A stretch of 64,000 nt of DNA from Mucilaginibacter gracilis (GCF_003633615.1 NZ_RBKU01000001.1:124001-188000); one strand, 5' to 3'; numbered from the stretch's first letter, positions 33,711 through 44,123 are shown. Notes: a model not told the origin generated them from the letters alone. Program-made: numbers and translations.

Positions 33711-34919
33711 TTGACATTTCAGGATTTTAATTTCAACGACACATTATTCGAAGGTATCCAGAGTATGGGGTACACAACGCCTACGCCTATCCAGGGCATG
33801 GCTATTCCGGTAATATTACAGGGGCACGACCTTATAGCCTGTGCCCAAACAGGTACGGGTAAAACCGCGGCATATTTATTGCCCGTTTTAGACCACATTA
33901 GCCGGCAGGCCAAACCCAAAATCAACACCTTAATACTGGCCCCCACGCGCGAGCTGGCCCAGCAGATAGACCAGCAGATACAAGGGCTTGCCTATTTTAC
34001 CGGTGTAACATCGGTAGCCATATTTGGCGGTGGCGATGGTATTGTTTACGAACAGCAACGCCGTGCCATACAGCACCATGCCAATATATTGATAGCTACG
34101 CCGGGCAGGTTTTTGGCCCACCTGGCTTCGGGCGTATTAAAGCTTGACGATTTGCAGCATCTTATTTTAGATGAGGCCGACCGCATGCTTGATATGGGCT
34201 TTATGGACGATATTATGCGCATCATCAGCTTTCTGCCTAAAAAAAGGCAAACGCTGCTGTTTTCGGCCACCATGCCGGGGCGCATTCGCAAGCTTGCGGC
34301 ATCAATTTTAAACAATCCGCAGCAAATTAATATTGCCATATCGCAACCCGCCGTTGGTATCGATCAGCAAGTCTACAAGGTTTATGATAACCAAAAACTT
34401 GCCCTTACCGAGATGCTATTGAAGGATGCCGCCTATACCAGCGTTATCGTTTTTGCCGGCACTAAAGAAAAAGTTAAAGAAGTTTACAAAACCTTAGGCA
34501 AACTCAAGGTAAAGGTAGAAGCCTTTCACTCCGATTTAAAGCAGGCCGAGCGCGAAGAAATATTGCTGCAGTTTAAAAACCGCAAGCTACAGGTATTAAT
34601 AGGTACCGATGTACTTTCGCGGGGTATTGATGTGGAAGGTATTGATTTGGTTATCAACTACGATGTACCGAGCGACCCCGAAGATTATATTCACCGCATT
34701 GGCCGTACCGCACGCGCCGAAACAACCGGTACAGCCATTACGTTTGTTAATGAGCGCGATCAGCGTAAGCTCATCAATATCGAAACTATGATGGGCCGCG
34801 AAGTAAAGGTAACGGACCTGCCACCCGAGTTAGGCGAGGCACCGGTATTTAAACCACCAGGCACCCATACCGACGACCGTAGTTATCGCAAAAAAAAGAA
34901 TTTTAAAAAGAAAAAATAA
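33711..34919 (+). CDS. DEAD-box RNA helicase, RhlE-like
   Basis: 402 residues. All helicase motifs are present: Q motif (GYTTPTPIQ), I (AQTGTGKT), Ia (APTRELAQQ), Ib (TPGR), II (DEAD), III (SAT), IV-VI (GTDVLSRGIDVEG, HRIGRTAR). The tail is basic (KKKNFKKKK), as in RhlE. The only start codon that fits is TTG at 33711 before TFQDFNF. It unwinds RNA in ribosome assembly or cold adaptation. Its stop overlaps the next start by one base. Confidence 0.94.
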   Translation: MTFQDFNFNDTLFEGIQSMGYTTPTPIQGMAIPVILQGHDLIACAQTGTGKTAAYLLPVLDHISRQAKPKINTLILAPTRELAQQIDQQIQGLAYFTGVTSVAIFGGGDGIVYEQQRRAIQHHANILIATPGRFLAHLASGVLKLDDLQHLILDEADRMLDMGFMDDIMRIISFLPKKRQTLLFSATMPGRIRKLAASILNNPQQINIAISQPAVGIDQQVYKVYDNQKLALTEMLLKDAAYTSVIVFAGTKEKVKEVYKTLGKLKVKVEAFHSDLKQAEREEILLQFKNRKLQVLIGTDVLSRGIDVEGIDLVINYDVPSDPEDYIHRIGRTARAETTGTAITFVNERDQRKLINIETMMGREVKVTDLPPELGEAPVFKPPGTHTDDRSYRKKKNFKKKK

Positions 34920-36697
34920 TGCCCCGGTATTTAAAAGCAACATATTTTAAAATATGTGGTATAGCACTTTCAATTTTTGCTGCAACACCTTTATTTGCCC
35001 AAATGCCCACTACCCCGCAAGAAAAAAAAGTTGACGCCGTTGCCCATAAGGTTATCGCCTTAATGAATGCGCACCAGAGCGATAGCGTTTACAAACTGGC
35101 CGGCGAAGCCTTTAAACAACAAATATCACTGCAATTATGGCGGCAAATTAACCAAACCCAATTGGTTAATTTGCTACCCTTTAAAAGTATTACCTTTAAA
35201 GGCAGCCAAGATGGTATAAACAAATACAAGCTGCAGGGCAACGTTTTGCTCGCCCTAAACATCAGCTTAGATAGCTACGATAAAATAGCCAATTTTACGT
35301 TTACACCTTACCAGGACGAAGTAAAACCCGCCACCATGACGGTAGAGGAACAGCAAACCGATGCCGTTGCTACCAAAGTTTTAGATTACCTAAACGCGGG
35401 CCTGCCCGGTAGCGCCTATGCCTTTGCCGGAGAAAAATTCAGAACCGCTATCGATTCGGCAACTTGGCGCAACATTACCGATAAACAGCTTGCCCCCATG
35501 CTGCCGCTGCAAAACCTTGTTTTTTTAGGCAGTAAAAACGGTGTAAATAAATACAAAACCGGCAAGTTGCAGTTTTTGATGAGTTTAGATAAAGCAGGCA
35601 AGTTTGAGGTATTTGCCATACAGCCTTATCAGGAAGATGCCCAAAAGGCCGAAAAGGTTGCAACCGATAACCCCATACAATCGCATCTGGATAGCGTAAT
35701 TAATAAATGGCTATCGGCCTACATCCAAACCAAGGGCAATGTTGGTTTAAGCGCAGCCGTTTACTACAAAGGTGCCGATCATTATTACAATTACGGCGAA
35801 ACCGTTAACGGCAACCACCAATTGCCAACTGCGCATACTTTGTACGAAATTGGTTCCATCACCAAAACATTTACCTCGTTGCTATTGGCCCGCGCCGTAA
35901 CCGAAGGCCTGGTTACACTTTCCGATCCGATAACTAAATTTCTGCCCGATTCCGTTTCCGCCAATGCCGATCTAAAAGCTATTACATTAAAACAACTATC
36001 CAACCATACATCGGGTTTACCCCGAATGCCCGATAATATTGATGCTTCGGTAACCGATTTAAACCAGCCTTACGAGCATTATACAGAGGGGCTTATGTTT
36101 GCTTTTCTTAAAAAATTCAGGCTAACCGGCACACCCGGCACCACCTACCTCTACAGCAACCTGGCTACCGGCCTGTTAGGCGTAATTTTAGAAAAAATAT
36201 ACCACAAACCTTACGACGAACTGGTAAAGCTATACATAACCCAGCCCCTAAAACTTACCGAAACCAAAGTAAAACTTACCGATTTAGATGTAAAGCACCT
36301 GGCCCAGGGTTACAACGAAGCCGGCATCCCGGTACCGGTTTGGCACCACCAAAGCACTAAAGCCGCCGCGGCAATTAAATCTACCGCGGCAGATATGCTG
36401 CAATACGGTAAAAACCAGTTACCACAGTTTAGTAACCCGCTATCAAAGGCTATTGCGCTCACGCATCCCTTTACAATTGACGATGGTATTAACAAAGTTG
36501 GCCTAAGCTGGCATTACCTTTATACCGATGCCGACCCGGTTATACAACATACCGGTGCAACGGGCGGCTACCGCGCGGTGGTATGTGTTAACTTAAAACG
36601 AGCCATAGTTTTAGTGTTGCTCACCAACAACGCAAGCACCGGCGATGCAATGGGCCTAAACCTCATGACTGCTTTAGAAAAAGCATTACCACAATAA
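34919..36697 (+). CDS. secreted serine hydrolase (beta-lactamase fold) with two DUF3887-like repeats
   Basis: 592 residues. A signal peptide (KICGIALSIFAATPLFAQ) is followed by two tandem copies of a DUF3887-like module (about 35-135 and 140-240; QQTDAVATKVLDYLNAG mirrors KKVDAVAHKVIALMNAH). The class C beta-lactamase-like domain starts at about 258 with the SxxK nucleophile (SITKTFTS), YSN, and HTGATGGY in place of KTG. The substrate may be a D-amino-acid peptide or ester. It is coupled to the helicase by a one-base overlap and followed by two more secreted proteins. Confidence 0.92.
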   Translation: MPRYLKATYFKICGIALSIFAATPLFAQMPTTPQEKKVDAVAHKVIALMNAHQSDSVYKLAGEAFKQQISLQLWRQINQTQLVNLLPFKSITFKGSQDGINKYKLQGNVLLALNISLDSYDKIANFTFTPYQDEVKPATMTVEEQQTDAVATKVLDYLNAGLPGSAYAFAGEKFRTAIDSATWRNITDKQLAPMLPLQNLVFLGSKNGVNKYKTGKLQFLMSLDKAGKFEVFAIQPYQEDAQKAEKVATDNPIQSHLDSVINKWLSAYIQTKGNVGLSAAVYYKGADHYYNYGETVNGNHQLPTAHTLYEIGSITKTFTSLLLARAVTEGLVTLSDPITKFLPDSVSANADLKAITLKQLSNHTSGLPRMPDNIDASVTDLNQPYEHYTEGLMFAFLKKFRLTGTPGTTYLYSNLATGLLGVILEKIYHKPYDELVKLYITQPLKLTETKVKLTDLDVKHLAQGYNEAGIPVPVWHHQSTKAAAAIKSTAADMLQYGKNQLPQFSNPLSKAIALTHPFTIDDGINKVGLSWHYLYTDADPVIQHTGATGGYRAVVCVNLKRAIVLVLLTNNASTGDAMGLNLMTALEKALPQ

Positions 36698-36708
36698 TAA
36701 AATTCATA

Positions 36709-37521
36709 ATGGTTCGTATGCTACTGTTACTTTGCCTGTGTAATTATAACCCCACTTTAAAAGGTGGCGAAATAAAGGCAAACAAAACTGTGGTACATCA
36801 AAATACCGATACCATACCCAAAGCGGCAAAAGCACTAATTACCTGCTACGGCAACGCCATTGCCGGCTACGCCGATAACTACATTATTTTTAAAGATAAA
36901 AGCAAACTCATTTGGGATGATGGCATTAAAAACAAATCGTTTCAGCAAATATTGGATAAGCCCGATTTGAAAGATATGTTTACCCAGCATTACCTAAAAG
37001 GCACCCCAACAATGCATCCCGCTAAAAATTACGATCCGGGCCGCATCCGTAACGAGGCCTTGTTTTTGAAAATTTATGGCAATACCGAGCAACAGGTACG
37101 CAAACACCTCACCACCATAAACTGGTGCCCAAAATTGGTTGGTCAGCAAATAAGGGTAACTACAGTTAACAATATTGATAAAAAACTGATACAGGTTTCA
37201 AAAGAACTTGACGAGCATCCCGAGTTAAAAAAATACCTTACCAATATAGGCGGCACGTTTGCCTGGCGCAATATTAAAGGCACAAGCCGCCACAGTATGC
37301 ACAGCTTTGGGATGACGATTGATATCAACACCAAGTACTCAAACTATTGGGAATGGGAATGCAAATGCACAACCGAAGACACCGCCGTTAAATACAAAAA
37401 CAAAATACCCCAAATTATAATAGATATATTTGAAAAGTACGGCTTTATTTGGGGCGGCAAATGGTATCATTTTGATACCATGCACTTTGAGTACCGGCCC
37501 GAACTATTGCAGCAACCTTAA
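36709..37521 (+). CDS. M15-family D-alanyl-D-alanine carboxypeptidase-like metallopeptidase
   Basis: 270 residues. The zinc site is readable: SMHSFGMTIDIN (first His and Asp) and WYHFDTMHFEYRPEL (second His with the catalytic Glu nearby), as in VanY-like and L-alanyl-D-glutamate peptidases. The N-terminus (MVRMLLLLCLC) may be a short signal peptide or lipobox. It probably trims peptidoglycan stem peptides in the periplasm. Start and stop lie 12 and 18 bp from its neighbours in a run of envelope genes. Confidence 0.88.
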   Translation: MVRMLLLLCLCNYNPTLKGGEIKANKTVVHQNTDTIPKAAKALITCYGNAIAGYADNYIIFKDKSKLIWDDGIKNKSFQQILDKPDLKDMFTQHYLKGTPTMHPAKNYDPGRIRNEALFLKIYGNTEQQVRKHLTTINWCPKLVGQQIRVTTVNNIDKKLIQVSKELDEHPELKKYLTNIGGTFAWRNIKGTSRHSMHSFGMTIDINTKYSNYWEWECKCTTEDTAVKYKNKIPQIIIDIFEKYGFIWGGKWYHFDTMHFEYRPELLQQP

Positions 37522-37539
37522 CTTAAAAAATTGGCTAAA

Positions 37540-38298
37540 ATGAAGATACATTTGCTACTGGCTTTTTACCTTTTCGTTTCAATGCAAACCGCCGATAATG
37601 TAAGCACCCGCTTTGCCATACCCGCCGGTTACCAACGCGTAAACACCCAGGCTAACAGCTTTGCTGCATATTTGCAAACCTTACCGCTTAAAGCGGCTGG
37701 CTCGCATACCAAAACTTATTACGGTACTATTGCCGCTACCGATGCCTACACCGCCGCAGTGGTAAACCTAAGCCTGGGCAAGCAAGATTTGCAACAATGT
37801 GCCGATGCCGTTATGCGCTTACGCGGAGAATACCTGTATCACCAAAAAAAGTACGATGCCATCAGCTTTAAATTCACCAGCGGTTTTAAATGCGATTATT
37901 TGCATTACGCCAACGGCTACCGCTACCGTAATGATAAATGGATTTTAAGGGCCAAGCCCGATTATGGGTACGCCAATTTCCTCCGCTATATGGATCTGGT
38001 ATTTGCTTATGCAGGCACCCTGTCGTTAGAGAAAGAGCTTAAAAAAGTAAATTCGGTTGACGAATTAAAGGTTGGGGATATTTTTATACACGGAGGCTCG
38101 CCCGGCCATTGCTTTATTGTGGTAGATATGGCACAGAATGCCGCACACAAAAAAATATTTTTACTGGCCCAAAGTTACATGCCCGCCCAGGATATCCAGC
38201 TACTGCAAAACGGTTCGCCCTGGTTTAGTTTGGATAAACCCGCCGGCATCCCCTATCAGGAATTAATTGATATGAAGTATTTGCGCAGGTTTGAGTAA
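37540..38298 (+). CDS. secreted DUF4846 protein
   Basis: 252 residues from ATG 37540 (TTG 37531 is an alternative). Signal peptide MKIHLLLAFYLFVSMQTA. The DUF4846 blocks are evident: AVMRLRGEYLYHQKKYD, ISFKFTSGFKC, the GSPGHCFIVVDMA strand and FLLAQSYMPAQDIQLL near the C-terminus. The GHxFIVxD pattern resembles NlpC-like folds, but enzyme activity has not been shown for the family. Follows the M15 peptidase by 18 bp, hence likely in the same operon. Confidence 0.85.
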   Translation: MKIHLLLAFYLFVSMQTADNVSTRFAIPAGYQRVNTQANSFAAYLQTLPLKAAGSHTKTYYGTIAATDAYTAAVVNLSLGKQDLQQCADAVMRLRGEYLYHQKKYDAISFKFTSGFKCDYLHYANGYRYRNDKWILRAKPDYGYANFLRYMDLVFAYAGTLSLEKELKKVNSVDELKVGDIFIHGGSPGHCFIVVDMAQNAAHKKIFLLAQSYMPAQDIQLLQNGSPWFSLDKPAGIPYQELIDMKYLRRFE

Positions 38299-38381
38299 CT
38301 GCTAATCGAAGTAGTCACAGTCAAAAAAATCCAAAATTCTGCCTCAGTCTCCTAAAATCCGAAATCAAACCTCCGAAATCA

Positions 38382-39362
38382 CTAAACTGCTATCCAGCTA
38401 AACTTATATTCAAGGCCGGGGTTTTTCATTCTTTCGGCAATGCGTGTTAAACGCTCGGGCAATTTAACAATATAATCGCGCGCCTTCTCTCCCGATTCGC
38501 TTAAACCGCTTATGCTTTCAATATGCCAGTCTTCAATTAACTCTTTCAAAATATCAACATAATCTACCGCGGTATAAACACCAAGGCGTTGTGCAGCATC
38601 GGTAAAATGGCCAAAGGTTTGGCCTATTTTGGTACCCATTTCGCGTAAAAAATGGGCTGGCATAACAATTTTTTTGCGCATCATGTCCTCAAAAGCCAGC
38701 ATGGCTTCGTTGGCATCAACTTCAAATATTTTCTCAATAAAATGTTTGTAGGCCTTGGCATGGCGAGCCTCATCGGATGCTATTACACCGCACATTTTTG
38801 ATAGCAAGGCATCCCCGTCTCGTTTTGCCAAACTGGCAACGCGGCGGTGGCTCACGTTAGTAGCCAACTCCTGGAACGATGTATAAATAAAGTTGCGGTA
38901 AGGGTCGGTACCGGTGCCTATATCAAAACCATCGGCAATTAAGTACTGGGTTGATATTTCCATTTTGCGCATATCAACGCGCCCGGTAAGGTACAGGTAT
39001 TTATTCAGCAAATCGCCGTGGCGGTTTTCTTCCGATGTCCAATGGCGCGTCCATTTCATCCAGCCACCTTCTTCGCCCTTGTAAACGGCGTCAACCATCG
39101 TCAACCACGATTCGTATGTTGGCAAGGCCTCTTCGGTAATCGTATCGCCTATCAGCACCGCCAATAAATCGTACGATAAGCCTTGAGCTTTTTCGCGCAA
39201 CTCCTTAATATCACTAAAAAAAGTATCTTTAGTGGAGTCAGGCAAAAAATCTGATGGTTGCCATATTTCGTCAATTGGTTTTAAAAAGTCGTACATTTTC
39301 TCGAGCATATACTTCTCGATGTGCTGCATTACTTCCCTGCGCTGCTCTACAAAAAAATTCAT
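38382..39362 (-). CDS. acyl-ACP desaturase (ferritin-like diiron)
   Basis: 326 residues. The two diiron motifs EENRH (about 131) and DEARH (about 218), plus Glu in FQELATNVSHRR, match soluble fatty-acid desaturase family 2. It introduces a cis double bond into acyl-ACP with oxygen and reduced ferredoxin, adjusting membrane fluidity. No membrane segment. It stands alone between two unrelated genes. Confidence 0.94.
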   Translation of the reverse strand: MNFFVEQRREVMQHIEKYMLEKMYDFLKPIDEIWQPSDFLPDSTKDTFFSDIKELREKAQGLSYDLLAVLIGDTITEEALPTYESWLTMVDAVYKGEEGGWMKWTRHWTSEENRHGDLLNKYLYLTGRVDMRKMEISTQYLIADGFDIGTGTDPYRNFIYTSFQELATNVSHRRVASLAKRDGDALLSKMCGVIASDEARHAKAYKHFIEKIFEVDANEAMLAFEDMMRKKIVMPAHFLREMGTKIGQTFGHFTDAAQRLGVYTAVDYVDILKELIEDWHIESISGLSESGEKARDYIVKLPERLTRIAERMKNPGLEYKFSWIAV

Positions 39363-39422
39363 CTTGTTATATTAATAAGCAAAGTTAATCATAAAAGCCA
39401 ATTTTACTATTTATAATGGTTT

Positions 39423-40574
39423 TTAATTAGTGTAACCAATAGCCGCTTTCATGCACTCAGGCAATGTATTTATTGATGGTTTGCCCTCAAAAATAGAAAA
39501 ACCGCTGTTATATTCCCACATCATACCGGGCATATTTAATGTTTTTAGGGTGGCCCGCATAGCTTTAATATAGCGGCAGCGGCTATATTGGTCGGCATAT
39601 TTATTGTACACGCCATACTCGGTGCAAACCACGGGCACATTATATTTGTCGCGCCAGGGCTTAACATACTTATTAAGCTTATCCATTAACGATTGTTCGT
39701 TGCCATCGTCTTTATAATTATAATAATTGGTTTCGCCCCAGGTATTTTTTGCTTTCAAATTCAATGGTGGAAATCTTGCCTCATTATAAGGAAAACTTAC
39801 CCCGGTAGTTGCCACCTGGTCGCCCACCCATGTAGCCCCTTGGTGCGTAAAAAAAAACGGCTCATAAAAATGAAAACTGTATATAATATTATCGTCGGCA
39901 AGCCTTACAAAGCGGCTCAGCTCGTAAATACTGTTGTAGTTTGATGCACCCACAAGCAAGGTACGTTTAGCATCAACTTTGCGTATGCCCTGCACAATAT
40001 TGTAAGCGGCATCCTTCCAAATATCATCGTGTACGGTGGGTTCGTTGTATATCTCAAAAAACAATTGGCCGGGGCCTTCGGCAATAAAAAACTGCGCAAC
40101 TTTTTGCCATAGTTCAATTATATGTGCGGTCTCTGTCAAATAGTTATCATTATTTAAGTTACCATAGTGGTAATCAACAACAAGGGTAAAGCCATACTTT
40201 TTACAATAGCTTAGTACCTTGTTTATATGTGTTAACACACTATCAAGCGGCACGTTATTGTTTTCAAAATAAGTAAACGCCACCGGGAGCCTAATACTTT
40301 TAAAACCAAGTTTTTTTAACAAAACATAGTCGCTTTCTGCTAGGGTTGTATCGCTCAAAATATTCTTGTTCCAGGTTTGTTCAAGCCACGATAAATTCAT
40401 CCCTTTATCTAAACTTGCGGCTCGGTTAAACATAATTTGAACATTTGACAAGGCTACCTTTTTAGGAGTTGGTTTGGTTTTTGCACTATGCGTCTGCGAT
40501 GTAGCAGAAAGATTAAAAAGCATCAAAAACAAAAGTGTCGCGTAATAATATCTGTAAAATCGGGGATACTTCAT
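39423..40574 (-). CDS. secreted glycoside hydrolase family 5 (endoglucanase-like)
   Basis: 383 residues. An N-terminal signal sequence (YYYATLLFLMLFNLSATSQ) precedes a GH5 barrel. The acid/base Glu is in FFEIYNEPTVHD and the nucleophile Glu in VVCTEYGVYNK; MNLSWLEQTW and SIRLPVAFTYF mark the first strands. It should cut beta-1,4-glucan or related chains outside the inner membrane. It is divergent from a polysaccharide-synthesis operon, 65 bp apart, and may serve that locus as BcsZ (GH8) does in cellulose systems. Confidence 0.92.
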   Translation of the reverse strand: MKYPRFYRYYYATLLFLMLFNLSATSQTHSAKTKPTPKKVALSNVQIMFNRAASLDKGMNLSWLEQTWNKNILSDTTLAESDYVLLKKLGFKSIRLPVAFTYFENNNVPLDSVLTHINKVLSYCKKYGFTLVVDYHYGNLNNDNYLTETAHIIELWQKVAQFFIAEGPGQLFFEIYNEPTVHDDIWKDAAYNIVQGIRKVDAKRTLLVGASNYNSIYELSRFVRLADDNIIYSFHFYEPFFFTHQGATWVGDQVATTGVSFPYNEARFPPLNLKAKNTWGETNYYNYKDDGNEQSLMDKLNKYVKPWRDKYNVPVVCTEYGVYNKYADQYSRCRYIKAMRATLKTLNMPGMMWEYNSGFSIFEGKPSINTLPECMKAAIGYTN

Positions 40575-40639
40575 CGTTAAATTTGTAATTTTAAAAACAT
40601 CATTATTTTTTAAGCTTAAACACTAAATAAATACGCCTA

Positions 40640-41986
40640 ATGTTTGTTCAGATAAATAAAGACGAATTATCCAAAGAAATTACTAAAAAAGCGTGGTACC
40701 TAACCAATAATATAATTTGGACAATTATTTTTATTTTTCCGCTTTTTAGCATTCTCGATTTTATTTACATCAACACCTACTGGGTACAGTTCTTCATAGC
40801 CCGCATTATCGTCGTCATGACGGTTTATATGCTTTACAATCTCTTCCAACGCAATAATTACAATTATCGCATCCTTCTTCACATAACACTCTTCTCCATC
40901 TCCATCATTTCGGCAATACTTTGTACGCTGGTAAATATAGGTCAGTTAAACATATATTTTTTAACTTATGCAGCAATTGTATTGTTTTTTAACGTACAGG
41001 TTTTTTGGGAACCCATCAACTCGGTGGTACAGGCTATCGTTTCGTTAATACTGCTCGGTTTATTTTTCAGCTCGTTTAACGAATATAGTGTTGATATTTT
41101 TGTATCCAACGGCGGCCAGTTTTTTATCATCATCGCCGTTATATCATGCCTCATACCTAACGCCCGGTATAAGGTGCTTGAACGCGAAGCCCGGTCGCAA
41201 ATATTGATAGAAAAATCAAACGATCAGCTTAAAACCCAATATCGCGACATTACGCAAAAAAACAACATTATTGATGAGCAGTACGAGCGTTTAAGAAAAA
41301 TGGACGAGCAAAAAAACAGCTTTATTAATATTGCCGGCCACGATTTAAAAAATTTAATAGGCTCTATCATTGTAAGTAATAACATGGTGATGGAAGAAGA
41401 TTATCGCTTAAGCACCGATCAGCGCGAGTATGTTGGTTACATCGCCCAATCGGCCGATAAAATGGCATACATGTTGAGCAAACTGATGGATGTTAAAGAA
41501 ATTGATTCGCCCGAGATTAAATACAACCTCGAAATTTTTGACATCAATACCGAAGTTAGCCACGTAGTAAGGGGCCTTATTGAAACCGCCCAAATGAAAA
41601 ATATTCAAATTATTGATAATATTTTAAAGCTACCGCTAAACGTGCGGCTTGATAAGGTTTTTACCGGGCAGGTTTTCCAAAATTTGCTTTCAAACGCCAT
41701 TAAGTTTTCGCAAACCAATAATAAAATAAAAGTAGTTACCACGTTGCAGCATCAAAAATTTGTTTTTGAAGTGATTGACCGTGGTATAGCCATAGGGCAG
41801 GAAGAACTGGACAGTATGTTTAACAAGTTGCGCACCCTTAACGATGCTTCAAACACGTTTGAGAGCCGTTTAGGTTTAGGGCTTTCAATTGCTAAATTAA
41901 TGACTGTAGACATGGGTGGCGATTTGTACTACCGCAGCGATGATAATGGCAACTATTTTAGAGTAGAATTTAACGTAATAAGCTAA
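40640..41986 (+). CDS. membrane sensor histidine kinase at the head of the polysaccharide operon
   Basis: 448 residues. Six membrane segments (about 20-190) are followed by a coiled coil, the HisKA box with His234 (NIAGHDLKNLIGS) and an ATPase domain with N box (FQNLLSNAIKFSQ) and G2 (RLGLGLSIAKL). The G1 loop is altered: DRGIAIGQ in place of DxGxG. No response regulator is adjacent. It probably senses membrane or extracellular state and controls the cluster, but the output partner is not encoded nearby. Confidence 0.88.
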   Translation: MFVQINKDELSKEITKKAWYLTNNIIWTIIFIFPLFSILDFIYINTYWVQFFIARIIVVMTVYMLYNLFQRNNYNYRILLHITLFSISIISAILCTLVNIGQLNIYFLTYAAIVLFFNVQVFWEPINSVVQAIVSLILLGLFFSSFNEYSVDIFVSNGGQFFIIIAVISCLIPNARYKVLEREARSQILIEKSNDQLKTQYRDITQKNNIIDEQYERLRKMDEQKNSFINIAGHDLKNLIGSIIVSNNMVMEEDYRLSTDQREYVGYIAQSADKMAYMLSKLMDVKEIDSPEIKYNLEIFDINTEVSHVVRGLIETAQMKNIQIIDNILKLPLNVRLDKVFTGQVFQNLLSNAIKFSQTNNKIKVVTTLQHQKFVFEVIDRGIAIGQEELDSMFNKLRTLNDASNTFESRLGLGLSIAKLMTVDMGGDLYYRSDDNGNYFRVEFNVIS

Positions 41987-42015
41987 TACCCGTACACCTC
42001 ATATTAAATATTAAA

Positions 42016-44100
42016 ATGAAGAAAGTTTTTGGTTTCTTTTTGTTTCTGATGTTGCTTGCTAAATTCTCGGCCGGGCAAAGTATAGTTTCTTTTAAATCTC
42101 TCGGTTACGACGATGATATTATTGGCGGCGTAAGCGGTTCATCAGCATACTTTATCAGGATAGATCCAAGCGTTCAAATAGAAGGCAGTAAACTGGTGTT
42201 ATTTATTGAGCCATCGCAGGTACTGTTAAGGGCGCGTTCGTACGTTAACATCATGATTAACGATAAACCCGTTCTCAGCTCGCACGTAGCTCCCGATTCA
42301 ATCATCCGCTATACCATTAAGTTAACCAACAGCAGCTTAACCGAAGACAGAAAGTATTTAAAGGTACAGATCAGAACTTTGCTTAACGTAACCGACGATA
42401 AGTGTAAAGATGTTGATAACCCTGCCATGTGGATCAAAATAAAAGGCACATCGTATTTATCATTAATAAAAACCACAAGCAACTTTTTTAACAACGTTAA
42501 CATATCAAACTGCTTTGATACCAAGCGCGCCATAGTTTACCCCGCAAACCCAACACTTATTGATTTAAAGGCTGTTGGCTGGGTATACGCCCGTTTAAAA
42601 AGAACGCAAATAAAACCAATACACGTTTACCCATCTAACCATGTGCCCGATAGTTTAACCAACTACGTTGTTGTTGGTAACATGGCCAGCCTAACCGACG
42701 ATAAAAAACAACTTTTAAAAGTTAAACCCCAGGAAGGCCAGGGCCTGCTTTACCTCCGCAAAGACATTGTGATGCGCCCTGATACCTCAACTGTTGAAGT
42801 AGCGGGTAAAAACAACGATATAAGGTTTGAAAAACGAGTTTCCATACGCCCCGTGCCCGTTGAAACACTCATTGTTACCGGAGCCGGCGACGAAGGGTAT
42901 AACAACACCATAACCACCCTGGCCAACAGCAACGTTTTAAACTCAAGCTTTGGCGATTTCCTGGTGATTAACAAGGCCGAGAACGCAGGCGTAAAAACTA
43001 TCGACGAAAGTAAATCGCGCCTTACTTTAAAAGATATGGGCGGCTTAACATCCTTTTTAACCGGTATTGGCTCGTTAAAAAACACCTATAGCTTTAAAAA
43101 CAGTGATTTCTCTTTTACTCCTAAAGAAATAGAAATTAAGATAGTTGGTAACTATGCCAACTTAAACGTTAACGACAGGGGCTTTTTTAATATTTACCTT
43201 AACGGGATATTAATTAGCAGCGAAAAGCTCGATCCATCGGGCAAGCTCAATACCAGTGCATTAATTAACCGTTACGAATTACAAAAGTTTAACACCCTCG
43301 AAACAGAGTTCCGTATCTATCCAAGTAATGGTAACTGCGAAAACAGTTTCACCAATTACTTTGCCGAAATAAACGTAACCAAATCGTACCTCCAAACTAA
43401 AATACCGTTTATAGCAAACAACTTAAGCTTCTATCAATACCCCGAAGCGTTTAATACCGGTAAAACAACCATTGTTATCAGCCGCAAAGTAGCACCGGCT
43501 ACCGCTGCAACCATTGGCGAAATTATTTACGAGTTAAACAATAACTTACACGCCGATAACTTTCCTGATTTTGTTTACTCCGATCCGTTGGATAAATCAA
43601 TTCTAAAGAAAAACAACATCATTGCTTTGCTTGACAAAGACGATCCGATTATGAATGAATTTCCGGATGCGCCTATCAAGTTTAACCAAAACTTCCGGTT
43701 GTATAACAACGAGAATAATAAAATAGTTTACGAACTTAACGACACCGTATCTAACGGTTTGGCTCAAATATTTTACGGGCGCGGCAATAACGGAACCTTG
43801 ATTATAACCGGAACAGGACGCAAATTAGATCAGGCATTTTTATCGGCGGCCCGCTCTATTACCGATCAGCTATCAACCTTATCAAGTAATATTTGTATTT
43901 CCGACGAGTTTAATAAATACCTGTTCAACATCAGTAAAGATAGCGACAATCTCGAATATACCGATGCTAAAGGCTCGTTTGCTTTGTTTTGGGAAACCTA
44001 TAACTTGTACATACTGTTGGTAATACTGGTGCTCATACTAATATCATTCTTGTATGTACGGTCAAGGGTACAAAAATCGCAAGATTCATTTAACGATTAA
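42016..44100 (+). CDS. BcsB-like periplasmic polysaccharide synthase subunit
   Basis: 694 residues. A signal peptide (FGFFLFLMLLAKFSAGQ) is followed by BcsB-type carbohydrate-binding and flavodoxin-like repeats (YVNIMINDKPVLSS, then GFFNIYLNGILISSEKL), and one C-terminal membrane anchor (about 657-680, LYILLVILVLILISFLYV). It should guide the growing chain through the periplasm, paired with the glycosyltransferase encoded next. The polymer is cellulose-like at most; its sugar cannot be told. Confidence 0.9.
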   Translation: MKKVFGFFLFLMLLAKFSAGQSIVSFKSLGYDDDIIGGVSGSSAYFIRIDPSVQIEGSKLVLFIEPSQVLLRARSYVNIMINDKPVLSSHVAPDSIIRYTIKLTNSSLTEDRKYLKVQIRTLLNVTDDKCKDVDNPAMWIKIKGTSYLSLIKTTSNFFNNVNISNCFDTKRAIVYPANPTLIDLKAVGWVYARLKRTQIKPIHVYPSNHVPDSLTNYVVVGNMASLTDDKKQLLKVKPQEGQGLLYLRKDIVMRPDTSTVEVAGKNNDIRFEKRVSIRPVPVETLIVTGAGDEGYNNTITTLANSNVLNSSFGDFLVINKAENAGVKTIDESKSRLTLKDMGGLTSFLTGIGSLKNTYSFKNSDFSFTPKEIEIKIVGNYANLNVNDRGFFNIYLNGILISSEKLDPSGKLNTSALINRYELQKFNTLETEFRIYPSNGNCENSFTNYFAEINVTKSYLQTKIPFIANNLSFYQYPEAFNTGKTTIVISRKVAPATAATIGEIIYELNNNLHADNFPDFVYSDPLDKSILKKNNIIALLDKDDPIMNEFPDAPIKFNQNFRLYNNENNKIVYELNDTVSNGLAQIFYGRGNNGTLIITGTGRKLDQAFLSAARSITDQLSTLSSNICISDEFNKYLFNISKDSDNLEYTDAKGSFALFWETYNLYILLVILVLILISFLYVRSRVQKSQDSFND

Positions 44101-44123
44101 ACCCGTTTTTCAATATCATACCA

